Below are positions 34,021 to 44,906 of a DNA stretch of 64,000 nucleotides, piece by piece. Below the pieces are notes generated by a model. That model did not search any database, was not told the DNA's origin, and saw only the letters and a list, made by a program, of their open reading frames with translations. This DNA comes from Stemphylium vesicarium. Its lineage: Eukaryota; Ascomycota; Dothideomycetes; Pleosporales; Pleosporaceae. Each line of letters opens with the position of its first letter. The stretch's first letter is position 1. The stretch is taken from positions 1-64,000 of the forward strand of contig QXCR01000002.1 of NCBI GenBank assembly GCA_004380135.1. Direction: 5' to 3'. Made by a program: the position numbers and the translations under genes.

Positions 34021-34575
34021 TTAAAGGGGTATGTTGGGTTTGGGCGGACCTGGTGCCTGGGAAATTTGCGTCTGGAGACGGCATGACGGCATCGTCCGAG
34101 GAAGAGGTTCATTTTGTTTTTCTTCTTGCCTGGCTGTTGTTGATGAAGAAACCATCTCTTCTTCGACGTTTTTTTCTTCTGTGGCTTCTGCCGGTTTACC
34201 GACGGGGCTCACCGTGATACGAGAATAGGTATCGAGGCGTAGCATCAAGTCGGCGAGCTTACATCTGTCCATGTTCGGTATGTACCGAGGAAAAGCAGAG
34301 GGATCATGTACCCGGCTGCATGAAAAATTGAAGGATTCATTGCCTGGCTGTTGAAAACTTCCGGAACGAAAAAGCAACGTCCTACTTCCCACGCCTGGCG
34401 TCCAAGAATACATTCCCTGTTGACGATGCAGCCGCTTACCGAACTACTTACCCCAGCTTCCTGGCCTTGGGAGCTGACGGGGTATCAGGTCGCGTGCACC
34501 TTGCACGAATTTGTTGGGATCGTACGTGGAAAAGCTTAGATGTCTGACATCGTACATGAATCTGTCGCGCGACAT
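34021..34575 (-). CDS. Probable small two-exon gene, 148 aa, unknown
   Basis: Exon 1 (34575-34452) starts at an ATG and reads RFMYDVRHLSFSTYDPNKF, then RDLIPRQLPRPGSWG, with strong coding character. A GTAAGT donor follows. Joining to 34343-34021 keeps frame and gives CKLADLMLRLDTYSRITV and an acidic, Gln-rich tail ending at TAA 34021. An alternative acceptor nearer 34320 would instead give GYMIPLLFLGTYRTWTD, a possible membrane helix, followed by another donor (GTAAGC). Exon 1 is well supported; the downstream structure is not settled. No family is recognised. Confidence 0.4.
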
Positions 34576-37575
34576 ATGAAGAGAAAATCGAAGATACAGG
34601 AAAGAGTAAGGATTCCCACCTACCTCTTTTGGTGAAGTGAGTCGGTTGGTAGAAATAGCTGTGGCTACTTTGACGAAACGGACGCCAAATATCAGGCACG
34701 CATAGCTCAAATAAAGGACACAAAGATGATTGACAGCTCAGCAATGGGTTACAACAGGAGATAAAAGCTTGTATTTTCGAGGCCGGAAACCGACATTACC
34801 CAGTCCCTTCTTTACCCAGGCTTCAAAGGTGAAGACTACCTCGTGTAAGCTACGCACACCACCGGATCTACTTCGGTATTACACAGCCCCAACACGACAT
34901 GGACATGTCCGGACACCCCGGTGTACCTACCACGAAGTATGGCTATTCTCTTAGAATTATTCAATAGCGCACTGCTTAAGGTTGGAGGTGTACACTTTTC
35001 ATGTAGAACGTAATGTTAAGACGAGAGTGTACAGCATAAATGCAGCACGTGTAACGGGCTGAGCCCTAGGTCACATGACTAGGCCAGCGGCCTAGTCGCT
35101 TCCTTCCTTCTATCACTCCTTCCCCCAGCAGCCTGCGGGCCGTGCGTCAGCCCAATCAAAGCGGGATGGCCGCCCACTTTCCTTTTTTCCTCTTCATCTC
35201 GACTGTAAATAGCATATGGATTAGGTAGCTGGAATACAGTACCTACAGACCGTTCACAGCACGTACTAGTTGCATGCTATAAATATCTTCCACGACGACA
35301 AGAGAGGATAGATGTGTGAGACAGCACTATAGAAGGGATTTAGCGATTAGGTGTCACAGGTAAAGCAGTACACTTCTATACAGTTGTGTACAATCGTGAA
35401 ACAATGTAATCTCTACACGAAAACGAGTAAATTGAACAAGAGGTTGTGTGTTTATGAGGTAGTTACACCACGTCTTGCTAGCACACCTACTCCTACCTTT
35501 CTGCGTTTCAAACATAGCGTTTCCTCTAATCGCATCTCTCTATTTAGTATAATTAATATAACAGTAGGTCTAAGGATTGGCATCCAACTCTAGTAGTATC
35601 AGAGTCTAGGTGCTATTCGTAACGCGAGGTAGTCTTTGAGAATGTACAAAACGTGGACGCCGTGCTAGAGCACATCTTCGATGTGATAATAATAATTGCT
35701 CAAGTCGATACAGTCGTGAGATCCTAGGATAAGAACGCAAGAATTATGTTGCCTCGCCCGAATACTTTAATAGTACATCTACCTTTCTAGATATGCTAGC
35801 CCCAAGCTTTCAGTAGCATGATATGCTATCAGTTCCTTCCCTACCTCCTCCCTTCGCCCCTACCTCACGTCAAATTCCTGCTACCTGCGTCTCGCAAAAA
35901 ACAAAAACAAAAGAGAAGCACAACGCTCTCGTCTCGAACCAACAGCCACGCCAGAACATAGTGCGAACTGCAAAAAGAACAAGGAAAGGGGCCTCGAGAG
36001 ACTCTTTTGCCGGCCGCCCTAGTGTGGGGGGCGAACGACCGGCGAAAACGATTTTTGGTGGTATTAGCGACTTACCTGGAATGATTTGAAAGAAGTATAC
36101 ATTGTATAGTCGTATAAGTGTGTGCTAACAAGATTTTGGATATATTACCTGGTTGGGTGTTTGGTGTACGCTTGATTGTGCACGTGGCAGGAAGGCATGA
36201 ACCAAGGAAAGGAAAGAGCATTATGCGGTAGCACCTTCTTGACATTACCAGCATGCATACACATGTATCCATAGACATCGTAAACACGAGGCTACAGGCG
36301 AAAATCCGACCTGCGACACAGATCTGAACAAAAAGAGAAAACTGCAATCGAGTGCTTTTGCAATCGAACCCTGTACATCTGCCTAGTTGCCTACGAAGGC
36401 GGGTCAAAAAAGGAAAGCCTCCTATCCCAGATTGGAATGATGGAATAGAGAGAAAAGTTCCAAAAGGTACCTTGCCGAAGCGAAGTGATTGTAGCTACTT
36501 TCCTGGAAGGATAGTTGAACAAGGAAAATTATAAACTCAATTTTTGCCAAACTTCAGAGCGTGAGAAACAAGACGAACCCGAAGAGGCCGGCCTGCAGCA
36601 ATGTTGGCGATAACGACCCGTGCTACCTAGTAAATGCTGCTGCCTAGAGTCGTGCTGACTAGCGTTGCCCGCCTAACCTCACGCATCCAACACCCCCAGT
36701 CCCCCCTTACCCAAGCACACCCAAACCCTCGGACTCCGCACCGGCGGATTACCTGCAACGCGCGTTAAAAAAACGGCCTGGCATCCCATCGCCACCCGGC
36801 GTATTACCCGACTACCGAGGGCTGTGTATGCCCAACACCAGGTTTAATCCCTTGGGGTTTTATTCACGCCACCGACGCCATGAAGCCAAGCGAGCGAGCT
36901 GACGTGAGGATGTGAATATGCATTATTACCGGGCCGAACCCCATACCGTTCTCCCGAGCACCCGAGGGCCGCGGACGCGAAAGGGCGGATATTGGAGATG
37001 AGATGAGATAAGATGTTGCTCCGAGTGAGGAGCGAGTAAAGTATTCGTTTTTTGTGTGGTATATGTTTTAGATAGAGAGTTTGGGCGAAGCTGAAAGGTT
37101 CAGAAACTTTGTGTGGAGAGTAAAGAAACGGGCCAGATTGGGGTCCCTCTCGAGCGAGCCATTGACATAGGAAACAAAACACGCACGTCTTTCTTGCTTT
37201 CTCTTCTTCCTCCAAAGGGGGTCTATAGGGGTGTTCGCGCACCGGTGGACAGCGCGTCCTTTTATTTTAATCACCCCTCCCCTCGCATCAGCAAACAAAA
37301 CGACAACGCCGTAGATGCAAGAGATAAGAGAACAAGAAGGAAAATTGTCCAGGTATCGATCGAAGTCGAGGAAACAAACGCGCGGAGATCAGACTGTCGG
37401 AACCTTCAAAATGAGGCCGAAGCAAGGAAGACCGATGACTGGGTCAACCCAAAACATACACACACAAAAAAGACAATAGAAATGGTGCCGGAGGAGCAAG
37501 GTAGCCATTGGTATAACGCCGTCAAAATGCAGATCTTCATCCTAAATCCACCCACCCTAAACCTTCGGTCGTGAA
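34576..37575. other. Gene-poor, AT-rich stretch upstream of SYF1's 3' end
   Basis: Three kilobases without a supported gene. The part from about 35.2 to 35.8 kb is rich in TpA and A/T runs compared with its flanks, as expected of old, mutated repeat DNA. The part near 36.6-37.0 kb is C-rich. The last 500 bp is the SYF1 3' flank, and one open frame there has no ATG. I see no transposase or reverse-transcriptase motif. Confidence 0.5.
35077..35097. repeat. Perfect 9-bp inverted repeat
   Basis: GACTAGGCC and GGCCTAGTC face each other around a 3-base loop (AGC). A smaller GGGC/GCCC inverted pair lies 20 bases upstream. Such a palindrome at the edge of an AT-rich tract could be the end of a decayed DNA element or MITE; no matching second end was found. 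Confidence 0.6.
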
Positions 37576-40085
37576 TCATAGATCGTCGTCAAGATCGATC
37601 GCATCGGGGTTCGCGGTTGGCTCTTCGGCAGGTTTAATGTTGCCACCTTGAGGGCCGGTACTAGCAGGAACGAAGCCAGCAGGTGCACGAGCTTGGCGTT
37701 CGAGCGCAGCCATCGCGTCTTCGTCGGTGCCGTTTGCTGTGTCGTCTCCGTCGGCGGGCGCACCATTTTGTTGACCGCGAGCGACGGCTTGGGAGGCGAT
37801 GAAGTTGACATCGGTACTGCGTGAATGTTAGCACTGTGTTTTGAGGTTATGTGAGGAAGACATAGTACATACTTGTATTGAGCCTGGACACTCCGCTTGA
37901 TGCGTAGCATCTCCTTGTAGGTGTCTTCGTTTCCGTGTTGAACTTCGAAAGACTCCCACTTCTTCCAGAACTCGGGGCTTGTCCTCGGGTCGCAGAACTG
38001 ACTGGCATGACCGTAGATGGCTCGCGCTCGGTCGATTTCTCCCAAACGTCGTTCCATTTCGGCGAACTTGAGACACATCTCCTTGGCTTCGGCATCGGGC
38101 AGGGCGGCGATGGCGCGCTCGTAGATCGGTCGTGTAGAGGTGAGACCAAAGTTGGATGCTGACTTGGTGATGTAGAAGTTGAACATCTCCATCCTGTCCT
38201 CGTCCGCGACGGCACGTGTAGCACGTTCGTAGATGCGCATGGCGTGCCTGGCTAGACCACGGTCTTCTTCAAGCGCACCGTACATGAGGTACAGTACCTT
38301 GGCAAACTTCGGTGGGCAGTCTTCGACAGCCTGTTCAAACAGGTCACGTAACCGCTCCATACCAATCTTCCGGTCTACGGCCTTGGTCAAGTACAAATTC
38401 CAGATCTCGAAAGCGACAGGGTAGCTGAAAAGGTCCAGGCCGCGCTCGTAGACCTTGAAGCAGTCTTCGAAGTACTTGTTCTCTTCCAATAGGTTCGCGT
38501 AGTTTACGATGGTTTGTGGTGTCGCGATGCGAAGCTCGAAAATTCTTTCGTATACCTTCTTCGTCTCTTCCAGAGTGCTAACGCTCTCTACTAGGTCGAC
38601 ATAGAAACTCCATAGCTTCCAGCTCTTGTGCACGCGCTGTTGGGGCGACAGTGATTCGTCAAAGTAGTCGACATTGGATCGCTTTGGCGCTTGCGTGGCC
38701 TTTGCCATGATGTCGACGGCCTTGTCAAAGTTTTCGTTGCGGAGCTCCATCTCGGCCCATTCACACCACATTTCAGCCAACTCGGAGACGGACTTGAAGG
38801 GCACCTTGACAGCCTTCTCCATGATGACACGGGCATTTTGAAGATCACCACCGGCTTCGTATATTTTCGCGTAGTTGGTCCAGAGCTCGTGGAACTTGCC
38901 AACCGCCTTCTTGGGGTTGATTGCGGTGATGGCATCGGTGTAAGTCTGCACCACCTCCTTCTTGTTGTCGCCCCAGAGTGCGACGCGCTTCTCCCATTCG
39001 ATAACGTTGTGCGGGTTTTGTCTTAGCATAACATCGTTGAGCAGGAACGGTCTTCTCTGCATCAGAGATTCGAAGCGAACCATTCGGATATCCAGGTCGC
39101 CGTCGGCGGCCTCGTCGACTTTGCCCTTTTCTGATCGAGCAGCAGCCTCGTTAAGCTTGATGCCGATCATAGCTTCTTCGGCTTCCACGTATGTGTCAAA
39201 TACTACCGAAAAGTCGCGCACAGTCATGACTGTAGTGACGCCCTCCTCAAAGACATCTCGCGCCTTTTCGTATTCGCCCTTGTGCATCCAGTATCGCGCC
39301 AGACCGACCCAAAGGATACCTCGTTGATCGGGGAACTTGACGATGCCACTTTGAATAATCTTCTCGACGTCGATACCGCTGTCGTCACTAGTGTCGATCT
39401 CCTTCGCGTGGTCGATGATAAGGTCGATCATCTCCGTCCAGAATTGAAAGGGTCCCTTGGCTTCTTTGCTTTTAAAACGAGGGTTATTGAGGATCTCCAT
39501 GTACTTCTTCACGGCCTCGGTATACTTGCGCATATCCTTCAGCAGCTCAATGAAATCCTCGGCATCCTCTGGGTGAATTTGCATGTACCGCCGCCAAATC
39601 TTCACGGCCGTTTCGCCTGAGGCAGATGTCGCGAACGGACGGTATAGCGCCCAGATGCGGTTGTGCTGCGTCAGGGGAAGCGCGCGCAGTGCTCGATCGA
39701 AGGTCCGGCGGGTGGTGGTAACGAGAGGCTGCTGCATGAGGAAGTTGAGGTACATCTCCCAGATACGCGGCATCTTGTTGAGCAGAACCAGGGCGCGTTC
39801 AAACAGGGCGTTGACCTTGACATAATGCGGCGCGAACTTTGCGGGATTCTTCTTGGTGAGGTGCTTCGTTCGTAACTCGAGATACAGCTTCCACAGCTTG
39901 TAGGAGCGCGGCAGAGTGGTGACGGCGCGCTCGAGCACAAAAGCCTGCTCCAAGATGCTTCCACGTGATTTCTTGAAACTGTAGTAATCCAGCCATGGCT
40001 TCACGCTGCCGGCGTTGCGCTGGATGTCCTGCTCGTACGCGACGTCCTGGTCGGTAATAAGGAAAAGGTCGGTCGAGGGCTCCAT
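37576..40085 (-). CDS. SYF1: Pre-mRNA splicing factor Syf1 (HAT-repeat protein)
   Basis: Predicted exons are 40085-37873 and 37816-37576, giving 817 aa from the ATG at 40085. The family start (DLFLITDQDVAYEQDIQRN, then GSVKPWLDYYSFKK) supports this choice; in-frame ATGs at 40145 and 40379 would add 20 or 98 residues of non-conserved sequence. The body consists of HAT/TPR-like repeats with recurring W-Y-ERA patterns (LWKLYLELRTKHL, YERATRAVADEDRMEM, YERAIAALPDAEAKEM). The end spans the intron at AQYNTDVNFIASQAV, then an acidic tail (IDLDDDL). Syf1 is a scaffold of the Prp19-associated complex, contacting Clf1 and Syf2 in the catalytic spliceosome. Divergent from VMA8. Confidence 0.93.
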
Positions 40086-40529
40086 CTTCCGCTTACTGGG
40101 CCGCGAGAGGCTCGCAGTCACGGTCCTGAGGAGTTCGCCGGGCATGATTGCGCCAGAGCCAGGGCGTGTAAAGGCCCGCGGTGGGCAGGAAGGCGAGGGG
40201 ATTCGGAGCTGGACGGCTGATGGAGCGTGTCGCTGGGTTAAAGTTCTGAGGGAAAGAGCGATCAAGTCCGAGCGGTCAGCGGTCCACAGCGGCCAATCAG
40301 CGACGTGCAGCTGGACGGCCCACTTCGCAGAGTTGGCAGGCGCGGGTGCACGGACTCGTCTCAGGTAGCTCCCCGGCATAGCTGCGTCACGTTCGGCTGG
40401 ATTCACTGAGGTCGAGTGCGCCCTCCTACTGGCTCCGAGACATCTACCACACTATTTCCGGAACACGACCAGCGTCCACATCTGCTTCCAGCCCCATAGA
40501 CATCTCCACCACCTGTACGAGCTGTAAAC
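40086..40529. promoter_or_regulatory. Divergent promoter region SYF1/VMA8
   Basis: 444 bp between the chosen start codons. The SYF1 reading frame stays open through most of it, so the true spacer could be as short as about 150 bp. Confidence 0.55.
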
Positions 40530-41534
40530 ATGTCGGGCAGCGGGGTATGTGCAGCTCCTGCTATACATGTGGTGTGCAACAGGAACAGCTGATGCTAACA
40601 CCACCCTCAGGCCAGAGAGGCCGTCTTCGCGACACGGCAGTCGCTGGGCATGATGAAAAGCAAGCTCAAGGGTGCCCAGACTGGCCACGACCTGCTGAAG
40701 CGAAAGAGTGAAGCCCTGACAAAGTACGCATCAACTGTCTATATTGCCTTCCTGAAGCTCTGCTAACCACGTCCAGGCGCTTCCGAGGTACGCCTACGCA
40801 CACCATGTCCGCCCCCATTCCCACCCGTGTAGCTGAAACGCCTTCTAGAAATCACACGTCGCATCGATGAGGCCAAGCGCAAGATGGGCAGGGTCATGCA
40901 GGTCGCCGCCTTCTCCCTTGCCGAAGTCACATATGCCGTCGGCGGTGACATTGGCTACCAGATCCAGGAATCTGCGAAGCAAGCACGCTTCCGTGTGCGC
41001 ACCAAGCAAGAGAACGTCTCCGGTGTCTTCCTTCCCCAGTTCGAGAGCTATACCGTCGAGCAGAACAACGACTTCGCCTTGACGGGTCTGGGCAAGGGTG
41101 GCCAGCAAGTACAGAGATGTAGAGAGACATACGCAAGAGCTGTGGAAACACTGGTAGAGCTGGCCAGTCTGCAGACAGCCTTTGTTATATTGGATGAGGT
41201 AATCAAGGTCGTCAACCGTCGTGTCAACGCCATGTGGGTATCCTCCGCTTCCAAACCGATACCAGAGCTAACCTCTACAAGTGAGCACGTCATTATCCCC
41301 CGTACCGAAAACACCATCAAGTACATCAACTCCGAGCTGGACGAGCTGGACCGAGAAGAGTTCTTCCGCCTGAAGAAGGTGTCCAACAAGAAGCGCAACG
41401 ATGCCGCAGAGGAAGAAGCCGCAAGAGTAGCCAACAAGCAAGAAGCGCACGAGGACGAGACCGAGGCGCGCCAGGATGCTGTCGAGAGCAAAGACATGCT
41501 GGGCGACGAGGATAATGAAGACGTCATCTTCTGA
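40530..41534 (+). CDS. VMA8: V-type ATPase subunit D
   Basis: Predicted exons are 40530-40544, 40611-40723, 40777-40787, 40849-41233 and 41282-41534, giving 258 aa. The protein begins MSGSG then AREAVFATRQSLGMMKSKL; the long coiled-coil helices, SLAEVTYAVGGDIGYQIQ and IPRTENTIKYINSELDELD are typical of subunit D, the central rotor stalk that couples ATP hydrolysis in V1 to the proteolipid ring. Exon 1 is 15 nt and exon 3 only 11 nt; both are fixed by phase. The last intron (41234-41281) is 48 nt with no stop in frame, so its retention would insert 16 residues. The acidic tail ends DEDNEDVIF. Confidence 0.94.
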
Positions 41535-41560
41535 GCACTCCGTAGACGGGCTAGTAGTAT

Positions 41561-41800
41561 CTATCGGCGCCGCCTGTGTTTCTGTGGTTGGTCATACTCT
41601 CCGCGCAGCTTCCTCTCCATCGCCTTGGCTTCACGGTAATCGCTGTATTCCCGCTTGATCGCCTCGGCTTTCCAGTATGCTGTTGCAGCCTTGTGAGACC
41701 AGTTGCCATTCTCGAGCCAGCTCTGGTCTTTTGTTGGTCTGAAGGAGAAATGAGTATTGTACCATAGTAATGTGATAATAAGCGTCAGATTACAGGACAT
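41561..41800 (-). CDS. Probable small gene, C-terminal exon, up to 79 aa
   Basis: The frame from ATG 41800 to stop 41561 encodes a strongly coding-like Lys/Arg/Glu-rich segment: NGNWSHKAATAYWKAEAIK, REYSDYREAKAMERKLRGE, then QKHRRRR. The first 18 residues are hydrophobic (LTLIITLLW) and could be an anchor, but the matching DNA also looks like an intron end (TTTCTCCTTCAG), so the true start may lie in a tiny upstream exon. It ends 26 bp from the VMA8 stop and starts 81 bp from the U1A-like gene's stop, in an otherwise empty gap. The family is not recognised; small mitochondrial proteins can look like this. Confidence 0.45.
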   Translation of the reverse strand: MSCNLTLIITLLWYNTHFSFRPTKDQSWLENGNWSHKAATAYWKAEAIKREYSDYREAKAMERKLRGEYDQPQKHRRRR

Positions 41801-41881
41801 CTATTGTGCCGGCCTGTATCTGATGTTGGACGAGGTATCATAAAAGCACAAACCCATAGCAATAAATCCATAAGCAGTAAC

Positions 41882-42795
41882 CTACTGTTGCCGCTGGTAC
41901 GTAACCTTCATAGGTTTGCCCTCTGCGCCAATCGGGGTATTTGCAGTCGCTTCTTTCGCTGTAATCGCAAACTGCTCGTTTTCGAACTCGGCAAAGGCAA
42001 CAGCCCTGACCGACACGAGGCGCACTTCCTTGAAACCCTCGAAGCGCTCGAATATGGTTGTGAGGTCGTCTTCGTCCACGTCGCGGGGGATGTTCTGCAG
42101 AAAGAGCGTCTTGTTGGGTCGCACGTATTCGTCGGGAACAGCTGCCGCTCCGGTCTTGGGCGCGCGAGGTTTCTCGGCGGCAACGGGGTTGGCTTGCGCC
42201 TTCGCGTCTTCTTCGGCGCGCTTGAAGTCTGTCCCAGTTAGCATAGAACCTGTGCGGGCTGATAATGGGGTACGCACCCTTGAGCGTCAGGCGCTTCCGC
42301 TTGTGGTCCTCGAACATGTCTGGTGCTTTCCGCTTGACCGTCTCGTCGCTGTGTGTCTTCGCCCTGTGCACTTTCATGACCTTGCCGTACATCTCGAAAC
42401 CGTTCATCTCCTCTACCGCCTCCAGTGCTGCCTTGTCGCTGTCGAAGACGATGAATGCCTGTCCCTTCCGCTTCAGACTACTCTTAGCAATAACGTCCAG
42501 GATTGGGCCGTAGTATTGAAACACCCGGGTTAGGGCTTGCTTCATCGTGTCGATCTTAACGCGCTCTTCGAGGTTGTTGACCTAATGCTGTCAGCAAACA
42601 CGCCGCGGAGTGCAATGCGAGTGCGTTGCTAGCGCGCACTCGTGGCTCAACTCACGTAGATACTACAGTTCTGTGTTAGCATCAAGGGGACCTACCTTTT
42701 AGGCATGATCGCACTTACGTTTCGACGGGCACGGGATATTTGCTAGGGTCTACGAGACTCCCGCCCATTACAACACCCTCCATCTTGTCCGCCAT
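41882..42795 (-). CDS. U1A/U2B''-type snRNP protein, two RRMs
   Basis: Predicted exons are 42795-42719, 42656-42662 (7 nt), 42581-42278 and 42228-41882, giving 244 aa. RRM1 starts across the microexon as ETIYVNNLEERVKIDTM, with RNP1 as KRKGQAFIVF. A basic linker (VKRKAPDMFEDHKRKRL) precedes RRM2, which shows RNP2 as TLFLQNIPRD and RNP1 region AVAFAEFENEQFA. In metazoans U1A binds U1 snRNA stem-loop II and U2B'' binds U2 stem-loop IV; many fungi have a single such protein, so I leave the symbol open. The 7-nt exon supplies the end of Thr plus Ile-Tyr, exactly the RNP2 core, so skipping it would shift the frame. Confidence 0.9.
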
Positions 42796-43379
42796 CTTGA
42801 AGCGACTGTTGAGTGTGGAGTGTTTTGGTTTGGCGTTGATACACGCAAGAGGTGAAGCTGTCGAGAGCTCGAATTCGAGATCCGTGCCAAGCACGCTAGG
42901 CTGCGCGCTCACGTGATAGCGCTCACATCATCTGAACGCCGCACGCGAGGTGCTGGCTCATGGATGCAAACATCTCAGCCTTAGATGGAAAGCTACTAAA
43001 CATCATGGGCGAAAGTCATTTCGTCTGGTTATCGAGTTTTCTGACTTTGCTAGTCGATATGGTTGCCTCAGCACCGCTCTTTGGGGCTGCTGGGACGACG
43101 CCAGTGGCAGGGTAAGCAGAATGTGAAGCTATGCCTTCTGGCTGCGGATGAAACCTTCATCAGTTATCGCATAAGCATTTGCTTTCTCCCTAGGATCAAC
43201 GCGTTCGGCCCACCGATCAGAACCTATCTGCTTCAGGTGCTGACGTCAGTATGTAGGTTTGGGCTCGTGCGGAAACTTCTACTGGGAGCTTTCCGCAACC
43301 ACTCATAACTCGCAGATTGACACGAATTCGTCACGGATCCTTTATCATATTCCTACTCTCGTCTCAACCTCTGCATTCC
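42796..43379. promoter_or_regulatory. Divergent spacer between the U1A-like and MFS genes
   Basis: 584 bp between start codons. No additional gene is seen. Confidence 0.5.
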
Positions 43380-44843
43380 ATGTCAGCTTTACTCTCACGG
43401 ATGAACCCTAAGGGTTCATCTCCACCAAAAGGGCTCAAATGGCGATCACATCCGCTCTTCATTGTTTTCACCGTTGGCATGGGAGCCTTCGTTGACCTCT
43501 TCCTTTACGGTCTCGTTGTTCCTGTGCTTCCTTTCTTGCTCAAGGATCGTATTGGTCTGCCGGACTCGCAGATTCAAAGTACAATTTCGTATCTACTGGC
43601 AGTCTACGCAGCAGCTTCCTGTGCAGCCTCCCCGATAGCCGGAGTCTTGGCCGATAAGTTCTCTTCGTCTCGACAGTTGCCCTTCCTTCTTGGACTCATT
43701 TTGCTCCTTCTTTCCACCATCCTCCTTGCTCTTGGACGCAGCGTGGCCGTCCTTGCCATCGCGAGGTTTCTACAGGGCGCCTCTGGGGGCGTAGTCTGGA
43801 CTATCGGCATTGCTATTGTTATAGAGACCGTTGGCCAAGAGAACTTGGGGAAGACCATGGGAACATTGTTCAGTTTCATCTCTGTTGCTGGTCTCTTTTC
43901 TCCCATTGCTGGGGGTGTACTCTACGCCAAGACAGGATACAAGGGCGTCTTTGGTGTGGGCCTTGGACTGGTCGGAATAGACTTTATGCTGAGAGTACTT
44001 ATGGTGGAAACCAAAGTCGCGGCAAGCTACTCTACCCCCAAGTCAGGCGTTTCACATCAACCCTCAAGCAATAACCAAGAAGACACAGAGGAAACACCAC
44101 TCCTACCAAGCAGCTCCGTCACACCCAATCGCTATCGACTCCCAAAGCCAACAAACCGATTTACCCACAATTTTCCTATTCTCATGCTGCTGCGCAACAC
44201 CGCTCTTCTGACTGCCATCTGGATTGGCTTCATGCAAGCTCTGCTTCTCGGTTCTTTCGACGCTACAGTCCCGTTGGTAGCATCCGAACAATTTGGCTTT
44301 AACAGCCTGAAAGCCGGACTACTTTTCCTGCCGCTCGGTGGTGCCGACTTCCTACTTGGACCTGTGTTCGGGTGGTGCGTCGACCGTTTCGGCACGAGGC
44401 CAGCCGCATTCCTTGGATTCACCTGGCTCATTCCCACTCTCATACTACTTCGGCTACCGACGGAGTCTGAACTCATCGAGAAGTTGAGCACTCCAAATCT
44501 TGTTGCACTCTACGCCGGTTTACTGGCAGCCAATGGAATGGGTCTAGCAAGTGTCAACAGTCCTAGCATTGTGGAAGCAGGAAGTGTGGTCGAGAAGTAC
44601 TACAGAGCAAACGAAGACTTGTTCAAGCAACCACCCTATGCTCAGCTCTACGGCATAAACAGCATGGTATTTAGCGGCGGGTTGACGGCAGGTCCATTGA
44701 TTGCAGGCTCACTGAGAGAAAAGATCGGTTATGGTAACATGAACGCGGTGCTCGCTGGTCTCTGTGCCGTCACGGCTATTCTATCGGCATTCTTCATTGG
44801 TGGAAAAGAAGAGGAGGATGCAAGCAGTGGAAACGACGATTAA
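43380..44843 (+). CDS. Major facilitator superfamily transporter (DHA1/VMAT-like)
   Basis: A single-exon 487-aa protein from ATG 43380. TM1 is FIVFTVGMGAFVDLFLYGLVVPVLPFLL-like, with the D-x-F-x-Y-G-x-x-P-x-P pattern of drug:H+ antiporters. The loop 2-3 motif is GVLADKF, and motif C-like glycine and proline residues occur in TM5 (GLFSPIAGGVLYAKTG). A central hydrophilic loop of about 70 residues, Ser/Glu-rich, separates the two six-helix halves. The second half has GPVFGWCVDRFGTRPA. A short acidic tail ends the protein. Homologues in fungi act in export of toxic amines, drugs or metabolites. The substrate cannot be read from sequence. Confidence 0.88.
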   Translation: MSALLSRMNPKGSSPPKGLKWRSHPLFIVFTVGMGAFVDLFLYGLVVPVLPFLLKDRIGLPDSQIQSTISYLLAVYAAASCAASPIAGVLADKFSSSRQLPFLLGLILLLLSTILLALGRSVAVLAIARFLQGASGGVVWTIGIAIVIETVGQENLGKTMGTLFSFISVAGLFSPIAGGVLYAKTGYKGVFGVGLGLVGIDFMLRVLMVETKVAASYSTPKSGVSHQPSSNNQEDTEETPLLPSSSVTPNRYRLPKPTNRFTHNFPILMLLRNTALLTAIWIGFMQALLLGSFDATVPLVASEQFGFNSLKAGLLFLPLGGADFLLGPVFGWCVDRFGTRPAAFLGFTWLIPTLILLRLPTESELIEKLSTPNLVALYAGLLAANGMGLASVNSPSIVEAGSVVEKYYRANEDLFKQPPYAQLYGINSMVFSGGLTAGPLIAGSLREKIGYGNMNAVLAGLCAVTAILSAFFIGGKEEEDASSGNDD

Positions 44844-44906
44844 GTGTCAGAGGGGCACATTTATTGCTAGAGGATAAGACGGAAGATCACTTGATACTGC
44901 ATTCTA

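Noticed and set aside
36068..36090. ACTTACCTGG, matching the 5' end of U1 snRNA
   Set aside because: The same bases read on the minus strand are a plain splice donor consensus, and I could not build the U1 stem-loops or a proper Sm site downstream.
37113..37574. 153-codon plus-strand frame next to SYF1
   Set aside because: Lacks an ATG, has low-complexity charged composition and lies in the SYF1 3' flank.
43604..43906. Minus-strand open frame opposite the MFS transporter
   Set aside because: Antisense shadow of a clearly conserved membrane protein.
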